From contig NC_092044.1 in assembly GCF_003086295.3 (NCBI RefSeq), positions 72,902,528 through 72,966,527 on the forward strand: a DNA stretch of 64,000 nt, written 5' to 3'. Both the position numbers and the translations under genes were made by a program. This document shows positions 34,785 to 44,556 of this stretch, piece after piece. Under the pieces are notes generated by a model. It saw only the letters and a program-made list of their open reading frames with translations, searched no databases and was not told the origin of the DNA. Source of the DNA: Arachis hypogaea (lineage: Eukaryota; Streptophyta; Magnoliopsida; Fabales; Fabaceae). The first letter of the stretch is position 1; the number at the start of each line of letters is the position of its first letter.

Positions 34785-37124
34785 ATGAGCAGGAGCAAGG
34801 ACAAAAGCATTCTTGTTGAGGCTGATCATGAACCTGAAAGGACCTTGAAGAGAAAGCTAAGAGAAGCCAAGGCACAACTCTCTGTAGAGGACCTAACAGA
34901 AATCTTCGAAGAAGAAGAACCCATGGCAGCCGAAAACAACAACAATGCCAACAATGCAAGGAAGGTGCTGGGTGACTTTACTGCACCTACTCCCGACTTC
35001 TATGGGAGAAGCATCTCTATCCCTGCCATTGGAGCAAACAATTTTGAGCTTAAGCCTCAATTAGTTTCTCTAATGCAACAGAATTGCAAGTTCCATGGAC
35101 TTCCATTGGAAGATCCTCATCAGTTCTTAGCTGAATTCTTGCAAATCTGTGACACTGTCAAGACTAATGGGGTTGACCCTGAGGTCTACAGACTTATGCT
35201 ATTCCCTTTTGCTGTAAGAGACAGAGCTAGAATATGGTTGGACTCATAACCTAAAGAAAGCCTGAACTCTTGGGAAAAGCTAGTCAATGCCTTCTTGGCA
35301 AAGTTCTTTCCACCTCAAAAATTGAGTAAGCTTATAGTGGAAGTCCAAACCTTCAGACAGAAGGAAGGAGAATCCCTCTATGAAGCTTGGGAAAGATACA
35401 AACAATTAATCAGAAAGTGTCCCTCTGATATGCTTTCTGAATGGAGCATCATAGGTATTTTCTATGATGGTCTCTCTGAACTGTCCAAGATGTCTTTGGA
35501 TAGCTCTGCTGGAGGATCTCTTCATCTGAAGAAGACGCCTACAGAAGCTCAAGAGCTGATTGAAATGGTTGCAAATAACCAATTCATGTACACTTCTGAA
35601 AGAAATCCTGGGAACACTGGGACTAATCAGAAGAAAGGAGTTCTTGAGATTGACACTCTGAATGCCATAATGGCTCAGAACAAAATATTGACTCAACAAG
35701 TCAATATGATTTCTCAAAGTCTGTCTGGAATGCAAAATGCACCAGGTAGTACTGAGGAAGCTTCATCTGAAGAAGAAGCTTATGATCCTGAGAACCCTTC
35801 AATGGAAGAGGTGAATTACATGGGAGAACCCTATGGAAACACCTATAATCCTTCATGGAGAAATCATCCAAATCTTTCATGGAAGGATCAACAGAGACCT
35901 CAACAAGGTTTCAACAATAATAATGGTGGAAGAAACAGGTTTAGCAATAGCAAGCCTTTTCCATCATCTTCTCAGCAACAGACAGAGAGTTCTAAGCAGA
36001 ACACCTCTGACTTAGCAACCATGGTCTCTGATCTAATCAAAACCACTCAAAGTTTCATGATTGAAACAAGGTCCTCCATTAGAAATTTGGAGGGACAAGT
36101 GGGTCAGCTGAGCAAGAAAATTACTGAACTCCCTCCTAGTACTCTTCCAAGCAATACAGAAGAAAATCCAAAAGGAGAGTGCAAGGCCATCAACATGGCC
36201 GAATTTGGAGAGGAGGAAGAGGCAGTGAACGCCACTAAGGAAGACCTCAATGGACGACCACTGACCTCCAATGAGTTTCCCAATGAGGAACCATGGGAAT
36301 CTGAGGCTCAAAATGAGACCATAGAGATTCCATTGGACTTACTTCTGCCATTCATGAGCTCTGATGAGTATTCTTCCTCTGAAGAGGATGAGTATGTCAC
36401 TGAAGAGCAAGTTGCCAAATACCTTGGAGCAATCATGAAGCTAAATGACAAGTTATTTGGAAATGAGGCTTGGGAAGATGAACCCCCTTTGCTCACCAAA
36501 GAACTGGATGACTTGTCTAGGCAGAAGCTACCTCAAAAGAGACAGGACCCTGAGAAGTTTTCAATTCCTTGTACCATAGGCACCATGACCTTCAAGAAGG
36601 CCTTGTGTGACTTAGGGTCAAATGTAAACCTCATGCCTCTCTCTGTAATGGAGAAGTTAGGGATCTTTGAGGTGCAAGCTGCAAAAATCTCACTAGAGAT
36701 GGCAGACAATTCAAGAAAACAAGCCTATGGACTTGTAGAGGATGTTCTGGTAAAAGTTGAAGACCATTACATCCCTGCTGATTTCATAGTCCTAGAGACT
36801 GGGAAGTGCATGGATGAATCCATCATCCTTGGCAGACCCTTCCTAGCCACAGCAAAGGCTGTGATTGATGTTGATAGAGGAGAGTTGATCATTCAAGTGA
36901 ATGAAGAATCCTTGGTGTTTAAGGCTCAAGGATATCCCTCTGTCACCATGGAGAGGAAGCATGAAGAGCTTCTCTCAAAACAGAGCCAAACAGAGCCCCC
37001 ACAGTCAAACTCTAAGTTTGGTGTTGGGAGGCCACAACCAAACTCTAAGTTTGGTGTTGAACCCCCACATTCAAACTCTAAGTTTGGTGTTGGGAGGTTC
37101 CAACATTGCTCTGAGCACCTGTGA
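34785..37124 (+). pseudogene. Element D gag-pro polyprotein with one in-frame stop
   Basis: A single frame of about 780 codons from ATG 34785 (MSRSKDKS), broken only by TAA at 35247-35249, where homologous reading predicts Gln. The gag domain (about residues 80-210; LMLFPFAVRDRARIWLDS, FLAKFFPPQKLSKL) is followed by an Asn/Gln-rich low-complexity stretch and an acidic segment. The retropepsin region has CDLGSNVNLMP (catalytic Asp codon 36609-36611) and IILGRPFLATAKAVIDV. No CCHC knuckle is seen. The C-terminus has three NSKFGV repeats whose DNA contains AAGTTTGGTGT. Translation ends at 37124 with no pol. The single substitution means that the copy was probably coding until very recently. Confidence 0.92.
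37005..37095 (+). repeat. Three in-frame copies of AACTCTAAGTTTGGTGTTG
   Basis: Copies with the core AAGTTTGGTGT at 37014-37024, 37047-37057 and 37080-37090 encode NSKFGV each time. The core is the same word that precedes the 3' LTR. Confidence 0.85.
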
Positions 37125-37172
37125 GGCTCCATGAGAGTCCTCTGTCAAGCTACTGACATTAAAGAAGCGCTT

Positions 37173-37190
37173 GTTGGGAGGCAACCCAAT
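37173..37190 (+). other. Conserved post-ORF hairpin, element D
   Basis: GTTGGGAGGCAACCCAAT folds as a 6-bp stem (outer pair G-U) around AGGCAA, 48 bases after the gag-pro stop. Confidence 0.75.
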
Positions 37191-37324
37191 GTTATATTTT
37201 ATCTATTCTCTTTTGTTATTTTATGTTTTCTGTAGGTTGATGATCATGAGAAGTCACAAAATCAATTGAAAAAGCAAAAACAGAATGAAAAACAGGAAGA
37301 AAAACAGCACACCCTGGAGGAAGA

Positions 37325-37505
37325 ACCTACTGGCATTTAAACGCCAGTAAGGCTAGCTGTTGGGCGTTTAACGCCCAGTCTGGCACCATTCTGGGTGTTT
37401 AACGCCAGAAAGGGGCACCAGACTGGCGTCAAACGCCAGAAAAAGGCAAATACTTGGCGTTAAACGCCAGAAATGGGCACCAGCCCGGCGTTTAACGCCA
37501 GAATT
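37325..37505 (+). repeat. GGCGTT-AACGCC hairpin cluster between gag-pro and ORF2
   Basis: Six inverted words in 180 bases, for example TTGGGCGTTTAACGCCCAG, CTGGCGTCAAACGCCAG and CCGGCGTTTAACGCCAG, spaced about 25-35 bp, with related words in the LTRs and leader. Confidence 0.9.
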
Positions 37506-37925
37506 GGCTAAAAACGTATTTTTGCATGCCATTTGGTGCAGGGATGACTTTTCCTTGACACCTCAGGATCTGTGGACCCCACAGGATCCCCACCTACCCC
37601 ACCACTCTCTCTTCTTCACCCATTCACCAATCACCTCAACACCTCTTCCCCAAAAACCCTTCACCTATCAAATCCCACCTTTCTCTTCACCACTCACATC
37701 CATCCTTCATAAAACCCCACCTACCTCACCCTTCAAATTCAAACCACTTTCCCTCCCAAACCCACCCATACATGACCGAACCATGAGCCCCCCACTCCTA
37801 TATAAACCCTTCTTCACTCCTTCATTTTCACACAACCTAAACACCACTTCTCCCCCTTTTTGGCCGAACACAAAGCCATTCCCTTCTTCCTCATTTCTTC
37901 TTCTTCTACTCTCTTCTTTCTTCTT

Positions 37926-37961
37926 TTGCTCGAGGACGAGCAACCCTTTTAAGTTTGGTGT
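37926..37961 (+). other. Internal AGGA-loop hairpin and polypurine-like word, element D
   Basis: TTGCTCGAGGACGAGCAA (37926-37943) is a 7-bp stem with loop AGGA, followed by CCCTTTT and AAGTTTGGTGT (37951-37961), 38 bases before the ORF2 start. Confidence 0.8.
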
Positions 37962-37998
37962 GGTAAAAGCATTACTTTTTGTTTTTCCATAACCATTT

Positions 37999-39123
37999 AT
38001 GGCATCCAAGGCCGGAGAAACCTCTAGAAAGAGGAAAGGGAAGGCAAAAGCTTCCACCTCCGAGTCATGGGAGATGGAGAGATTCATCTCAAGGGTGCAT
38101 CAAGACCACTTCTATGAAGTTGTGGCCTTGAAGAAGGTGATCCCCGAGGTCCCTTTTTCACTCAAAAAGAGTGAATATCCGGAGATTCGACATGAGATCC
38201 GAAGAAGAGGTTGGGAAGTTCTTACCAACCCCATTCAACAAGTCAGAATCTTAATGGTTCAAGAGTTCTATGCCAATGCATGGATCACCAAGAACCATGA
38301 TCAAAGTGTGAACCCGGATCCAAAGAATTGGCTTACTATGGTTCGGGGGAAATACTTGGATTTTAGTCCGGAAAATGTAAGGTTGGCATTCAACTTGCCC
38401 ATGATGCAAGGAGATGAACATCCTTACACTAGAAGGGTCAACTTTGATCAAAGGTTGGACCAAGTCCTCACAATCATATGTGAAGAGGGCGCCCAATGGA
38501 AGAGAGATTCAAGAGGGAAGCCGGTTCAATTGAGAAGGCATGACCTCAAGCCCGTGGCTAGAGGATGGTTGGAGTTTATCCAACGCTCAATCATTCCCAC
38601 TAGCAACCGGTCCGAAGTTACTATAGACCGGGCTATCATGATTCATAGCATCATGATTGGAGAAGAAATAGAAGTTCATGAGGTTATAGCTCAAGAACTT
38701 TATAAGGTGGCGGACAAGTCCTCTACCTTGGCAAGGTTAGCCTTTCCTCATCTCATTTGTCACCTCTGTTATTCAGTTGGAGTTGACATAGAAGGAGACA
38801 CCCCCATTGATGAGGACAAGCCCATCACTAAGAAAAGGATGGAGCACACAAGAGATCCCACTCATCATGAGATCCCTGAGATTCCTCAAGGGATGCACTT
38901 TCCTCTACAAAACTATTGGGAGCAACTAAATACCTCCCTAGGAGAATTGAGTTCCAACATGGGACAACTAAGGGTGGAGCATCAAGAACACTCCATCATC
39001 CTCCATGAAATTAGAGAAGATCAAAGAATCATGAGAGAGGAGCAACAAAAACAAGGAAGAGACATTGAGGAGCTCAAGCACTCCATAGGATCTTCAAGAA
39101 GAAGAACAAGCCGCCATCACTAA
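37999..39123 (+). CDS. Element D ORF2, putative plant transposon protein domain
   Basis: An intact 374-codon frame, the only undamaged long ORF of the window. It starts MASKAGETSRKRKGKAK, a basic stretch that could be a nuclear localisation signal. The central domain (about residues 60-250) carries EFYANAWITKNH, VRGKYLDFSPENVRLAF and LARLAFPHLICHLC, the pattern of the putative plant transposon protein family found in legume LTR elements. The C-terminal 80 residues are charged with heptads (coiled coil) and end basic. No signal peptide or membrane segment is visible, so an envelope role is not supported although it sits where Athila elements carry their env-like ORF. Function unknown; binding element RNA or Gag is one idea. 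The transcript could be the full-length RNA or a spliced or subgenomic one. Confidence 0.85.
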   Translation: MASKAGETSRKRKGKAKASTSESWEMERFISRVHQDHFYEVVALKKVIPEVPFSLKKSEYPEIRHEIRRRGWEVLTNPIQQVRILMVQEFYANAWITKNHDQSVNPDPKNWLTMVRGKYLDFSPENVRLAFNLPMMQGDEHPYTRRVNFDQRLDQVLTIICEEGAQWKRDSRGKPVQLRRHDLKPVARGWLEFIQRSIIPTSNRSEVTIDRAIMIHSIMIGEEIEVHEVIAQELYKVADKSSTLARLAFPHLICHLCYSVGVDIEGDTPIDEDKPITKKRMEHTRDPTHHEIPEIPQGMHFPLQNYWEQLNTSLGELSSNMGQLRVEHQEHSIILHEIREDQRIMREEQQKQGRDIEELKHSIGSSRRRTSRHH

Positions 39124-40068
39124 GGTGGACCCGTTCTTTAATTTCCTTGTTCTTTATTTTCCTATTTTTTTTTCGAATTTTAGTGCTTATGTCTATCTAT
39201 GTTTGTGTCTTGTGATCATTAGTGTCTTAGTGTCTATGCCTTAAAGTTATGAATGTCTTATGAATCCATCACCTTTCTTAAATGAAAAATGTTCTTAATT
39301 GAAAAAGAAAAGAATTGCATGAATTTTGAATTTTATAACAGTTTGATTATTTTGATGTGGTGGCAATACTTTTATTTTATGAATGTATGCTTAAACAGTG
39401 CATATGTCTTTTGAATTTGTGGTTCATGAATGTTGGCTCTTGAAAGAATGATGAAAAAGGAGACATGTTACTGAGGATCTGAAAAATCATAAAAATGATT
39501 CTTGAAGCAAGAAAAAGCAGTGAATACAAAAAAAAATTTTGAAAAAAAAAGAGAAAAACGAAAAAAAGGAAAAAAGAAAAAGAAAGAGAAAAAGAAAAAA
39601 GAAAGAAAAAGAAAAGAAATAAGGTTGTGATCCAAGGCAAAAAGAGTGTGCTTAAGAACCCTGGACACCTCTAGTTGGGGACTCTAGCAAAGCTAAGTCA
39701 CAATCTGAAAAGGTTCACCCAATTATGTGTCTGTGGCATGTATGTATCCGTTGGTAATACTGGAAGACAGAGTGCTTTGGGCCACGGCCAAGACTCAATA
39801 AGTAGCTATGTTCAAGAATCATCATACTTAACTAGGAGAATCAATGACACTATCTGGATTCTGAGTTCCTAAAGAAGCCAATCATTCTAAATTTCAAAGA
39901 ATAGAGTGAGATGCCAAAACTGTTCAGAGGCAAAAAGCTAAAAGCCCCGCTCATCTAATTAATACTGATCTTCATAGATATTTTTGGAATTCATTGCATA
40001 TTCTCTTCTTTTTATCTTACTTGATTTTCAGTTGCTTGAGGACAAGCAACAATTTAAGTTTGGTGTTG
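39124..40068 (+). other. Element D 3' untranslated region
   Basis: Contains an almost pure A/G run at 39528-39628, a segment related to element B near 39725, and the pre-LTR hairpin with its polypurine-like word (40031-40068). No coding signal. Confidence 0.75.
40031..40068 (+). other. Pre-LTR AGGA-loop hairpin and polypurine-like word, element D
   Basis: GTTGCTTGAGGACAAGCAAC (40031-40050) is a perfect 8-bp stem with loop AGGA. It is followed by AATTT and AAGTTTGGTGT (40056-40066), and the 3' LTR starts at 40069. Confidence 0.85.
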
Positions 40069-41757
40069 TGATGAGCGGATAATTTGTACACTTTTTGGCA
40101 TTGTTTTTAGTATGTTTTTAGTATGATCTAGTTAGTTTTTAGTATATTTTTATTAGTTTTTAGTTAAAATTCACTTTTCTGGACTTTACTATGAGTTTGT
40201 GTGTTTTTCTGTGATTTCAGGTATTTTCTGGCTGAAATTGAGGGACCTGAGCAGAAATCTGATTCAGAGACTAAAAAGGACTGCAGATGCTGTTGGATTC
40301 TGACCTCCCTGCACTCAAAGTAGATTTTCTGGAGCTACAGAAGCCCAATTGGCGCGCTCTCAACGGCGTTGGAAAGTAGACATCCTGGGCTTTCCTGCAA
40401 TATATGATAGTCCATACTTTTCCCAAGATTTGATGGCCCAAACCGGCGTTCAAAGTCACCCTCAGAATTCCCAGCGTTAAACGCCGGAACTGGCACAAGA
40501 ATGGGAGTTAAACGCCCAAACTGGCATAAAAGCTGGCGTTTAACTCCAAGAAGAGTCTCTACATGAAAATGCTTCAATGCTCAGCCCAAGCACACACCAA
40601 GTGGGCCCGGAAGTGGATTTTTATGTCATTTACTCATCTCTGTACACCCTAGACTACTAGTTCTCTATAAGTAGGACCTTTTACTATTGTATTTTCATCT
40701 TTGGATCATTTTTAGATCTTTTGATCACATTGGGAGGCTGGCCTCACGGCCATGCCTAGACCTTGTTCTTATGTATTTTCAACGGTGGAGTTTCTACACA
40801 CCATAGATTAAGGTGTGAAGCTCTGTTGTACCTCGAGTATTAATGCAATTACTATTGTTCTTCTATTCAATTCCACTTGTTCTTGTTCTAAGATACCACT
40901 TGTTCTTTAACATGATGAATGTGATGATCCGTGACACTCATCATCATTCTCACCTATGAACGTGTGACTGACAACCACCTCCGTTCTACCTTAGATTGGG
41001 TGGATATCTCTTGGATTCCTGATACACGATGCATGGTTGATCGCCTGACAACCGAGCCAGCCATTCCGTGAGATCAGAGTCTTCGTGGTATAGGCTAGAA
41101 CTGATGGCGGCATTCAAGAGAATCCGGAAGGTCTAACCTTGTCTGTGGTATTCTGAGTAGGATTCAATGATTGAATGACTGTGACGTGCTTCAAACTCTT
41201 GAGGGCGGGGCGTTAGTGACAGACGCAAAAGAATCACTGGATTCTATTCCGGCCTGATTGAGAACCGACAGATGGATAGCCGTGCCGTGACAGGGTGCGT
41301 TGAACATTTCCACTGAGAGGATGGGAGGTAGCCACTGACAACGGTGAAACCCTTGCATAAGCTTGCCATGGAAAGGAGTAAGAAGGATTGGATGAAGACA
41401 GTAGGAAAGCAGAGAGACGGAAGGGACCAAGCATCTTCATACGCTTATCTGAAATTGCCACCAATGAATTACATAAGTATCTCTATCTTTATCTTTATGT
41501 TTTATTCGTATATCACCCATATCCATTTGAGTTTGCCTGACTGAGATTTACAAGGTGACCATAGCTTGCTTCATACCAACAATCTCTGTGGGATCGACCC
41601 TTACTCGCGTAAGGTTTATTACTTGGACGACCCAGTACACTTGCTGGTTAGTTGTGCGAAGTTGTGTTTATGCCATGGTACTGAACACCAAGTTTTTGGA
41701 TTCATTACCGGGGATTATTTGATTTGTGAAAAGTAGTGATCACAATTTCGCGCACCA
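40069..41757 (+). repeat. Element D 3' LTR
   Basis: Almost identical to the 5' LTR; ends GCGCACCA followed by the duplication tcttt. Confidence 0.95.
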
Positions 41758-42202
41758 TCTTTCCATAGGAGTTGACTAGGACTTGAGGAATCAAATTGAT
41801 TAGTCCACTTGACTTTCCTTTAATTATTAAGGGTTAACTAAGTGGGAGCAATAAACAATTCTCATCACACCTGATAAGGATAACTAGGATGGGATTTCCA
41901 ATTCTCATACCTTGCCAAGAGTTTTTCTAGTTATTAATTTATTTTCTTGCCATCTAAATTCCTTGTTCAAACCTTTCAAAAAATCCAAAAGATACTGTTC
42001 CATAACCAATAATAAATCATACCTTCCTGCAATTCCTTGAGAGACGATCCGAGGTTAAAATACTTCGGTTATTACTTTTTAGGGGTTTTGTTACTTATGA
42101 CAACCAAACTTTTGTACGAAAGGATTCTTTGCTGGTTTAGAAACTATACTTACAACGTGATTATTTTTATGAAATTCTTTACTAGCAAAAGTCCGTTCGT
42201 CA
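41758..42202 (+). repeat. C1 5' LTR, second part
   Basis: Resumes at the D duplication tcttt and continues exactly where 31468 left off, by comparison with the 3' LTR near 55930. Ends 'gtccgttcgtca'. Confidence 0.92.
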
Positions 42203-42205
42203 AAT

Positions 42206-42223
42206 TGGCGCCGTTGCCGGAGA
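42206..42223 (+). promoter_or_regulatory. Primer binding site, tRNA-Asp, element C1
   Basis: TGGCGCCGTTGCCGGAGA, one mismatch to the tRNA-Asp end, three bases after the LTR. Confidence 0.92.
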
Positions 42224-42284
42224 ATTGCAAACGTGTGCCTTATTATTGGTTATTGTAAATATTTGCTTTTACTTGTTTATTTGC

Positions 42285-43045
42285 TGGTTCCAATGTTGTT
42301 GTAAGGAATAGAAGCTATAATGTGAACTGGCATCAAGGTTGGAAAAATCAAAGATAGGAGGAGTCACAAGTATTTGATCAACCCTCTTGGCAACAACCTC
42401 CTCTAATGCGCTATAACCAACAACCATTCTATGATGCATACCAAGACAATAGTTATGGTGGACCTTCTCGTGACAACCAACCTCCACCAAATTACTATGG
42501 TCAAGAGCCATTCCGAGGTGCGTACCAAGATGATAGATATGGTGGACCCCTTTGTAGTTACCAACAAGGCCCACCATATGCTTATGAACCACCTCCCCAA
42601 CATAACTTTGAACCACCATACTCACAACCCCCTACAACCAAACACCTCCATATGACCCTAACCTTTATCCACTATACCGACCACAATACGAACCATATGA
42701 ACCATACATAGAACCACCACCTCAATATACACCATCTCCATATCCTTACCAAGAAGAACCACCTTCCTACCATGCACCCTTTCTCCAAAATAATGAACCC
42801 TCCTATCCACCCCAACCTCCACTGGATGACAACACCCTTGGTGTTATTCACCAAGGGCAAACAGAGCTTCATACCACACTTGCCTCTATCACTAGTCTAA
42901 CCTCTACACTCCAAAATCTTATATCCCGCATGGACCAACCCTCTACCTCCAATACTCATTCCTCAAGCTCTAGTACACAACCACCCTCTATGAAAGAACA
43001 CCCATGTCCATCAACCCAAGAGCAACACGATCCCAATTATGCTAG
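42285..43045 (+). pseudogene. C1 ORF1, 5' half (Tyr/Pro/Gln-rich), cut by C2
   Basis: Homologous to the C2 ORF from its codons for GSNVVV onward. The region holding the original ATG in C2 is deleted here, leaving the first Met at 42406 (MRYNQQPFYDAYQD). Repeats of PP-Y and Q-rich motifs continue (YGGP, PPPQHN). A frameshift near 42625 moves the frame, and coding continues through PPQYTPSPYPYQEEPP to NYASD at 43044, where C2 interrupts it. The remaining half is at 50893. No known domain; it may act as a gag-like protein. Confidence 0.75.
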
Positions 43046-44519
43046 TGACGATTGGATTTTCGCTAGTAAAGAATTTCATAAGAATAATCACGTTGTAAGT
43101 ATAGTTTCAAAACCAGCAAAGAATCCTTTCATACAAAAGTTTGGTTGTCACAAGTAACAAAATCCCTAAAAAGTAATAACCAAAGTATTTAAACATCGGG
43201 TCGTCTCTCAAGGAATCGCAGGGAGGTGTATTTATTATTGGTTATGAGTTTTGTGGAAAATTTGGTGTTTGGGTAATGGGCACAAAAATAATTATAAATT
43301 AAAGTAATGAAAATTAACAAGAGGTTTTATGTAATTAAATTAAAAAGCCTTGACCGGGGGTATGATTAATTGGAAGTTCTATCCTTGTTGAAATTTTCTC
43401 AAGTGTAGTATCAAAAGGTTGTTATTTTCACTTAGTTAACCCTTACTAAATAAAAGAAAGTCAAGTGATTGAGCTAACTCTTATTCGGAAATCCTAATCC
43501 TCTCCCTTGGAAAGGACTAGCGTTAGTAAATAGAGAATTAGCCAACAACTTCCAATTTAACAAATCACTTGAGTATTCCAACTCAAGTGTCTCCTTTTAA
43601 TCAACCCCCATGTCAAGTTGGGAGTCTACTTTATCAACATGCATACCATCTTCGTTGTTGGGAGAAGGGAGTAGGAAAGAGACATGATAATAAAATTGAA
43701 AGCAATTAAATAAATAATAAAATTAAATGAAAAGGTATTAAAATTAAGTATATGAAAGAGTAAGGGACAAAGAAAACAAACTAGAATGATAAAAACTTCA
43801 ATGGAAGTAGTAACTCTTGTAATATCCAACTCAACAGCATAAAACTAGGAATCCTAAAATCCTAGAGAGAGGAAAGAGCCTCTATCTCTAAAAACTACAT
43901 CTAAAACCTAAAATTATGAATTATGAGCCTCCCTCCTCATTCTTCCACTTTGCAGCCTTTAGTCTGTGTTTTTTGGGCCAAGAACTGGGCCAAAAACAGC
44001 CCAGAATATGCTGGGGGCGAATTCCCATGCGTCGATTTTTGCAGATCCACGCATGTGCATGGATTCACGCGTGTGCGTCACTTATCTTCAGGGAAACTAT
44101 GGGAAATTATATATCATTTCGAAGTCCCGAATGTTAGCTTTTCAACGCAACTGGAACCGCCTCATTTGGATCTCTCTGGCTCATGTTATGACCATTTGAG
44201 TGCAAAGAGGTCAGGCTGGACAGCTTAGCAATTTCTTCAACTTCTTGTATTCCTTCCACTTTTGCATGCTTTCTTTCCATCCTCTAAGCCATTCCTGCCC
44301 TATAAATCCTAAAATCACTTAACACACATATCACAGCATCGAATGGTATAAAGAGAATTAATTTTTGGTAATTTAAAGGCTTGGGAAGCAAGTTTCCAAT
44401 TATAAAACAAGACTAGGAAGGAGTTGTAAAGCCATGCAAATCATATGAATAAGTGGGAAAAGACTTGATAAAAACCACTCAATTAAACACAAGATAAACT
44501 ATAAAATAGTGGTTTATCA
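43046..44519 (-). repeat. C2 3' LTR
   Basis: Reverse complement of the C1 LTR type: ends at 44519 with the complement of TGATAAACC, and at 43046 with TGACG, the complement of the LTR terminus. Confidence 0.92.
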
Positions 44520-44556
44520 AACTCCCCACACTTAAATATTAGCATGTCCTCATGCT
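44520..44556 (-). other. Pre-LTR AGGA-loop hairpin and polypurine tract, C2
   Basis: Reading the minus strand, AGCATGAGGACATGCT (44556-44541) is a perfect 6-bp stem with loop AGGA. It is followed by AATATTT, then AAGTGTGGGGAGT and the LTR. Confidence 0.85.

Larger units (their letters stand above)
31469..41757 (+). mobile_element. Element D, young non-autonomous Athila-like retrotransposon
   Basis: LTRs at 31469-33176 (1708 bp) and 40069-41757 (1689 bp), TGATGAGCGG to GCGCACCA, with target duplication tcttt at 31464-31468 and 41758-41762. The LTRs differ by one 19-bp tandem duplication and about a dozen substitutions by eye, so the insertion is recent and is the youngest I can rank here. Internal order: tRNA-Asp primer site, gag-pro with one stop, ORF2, 3' signals. 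No reverse transcriptase or integrase. Compare with the Arachis FIDEL/Feral group for naming; I cannot assign a family name from sequence alone. Confidence 0.95.

Noticed and set aside
37707..38087. 126-codon minus-strand frame
   Set aside because: Overlaps the start of D ORF2 in antisense and CT-rich leader sequence; no domain.
37999..39123. Retroviral-type envelope gene
   Set aside because: Correct position for an Athila env-like ORF, but there is no signal peptide, membrane segment or glycosylation-rich ectodomain.
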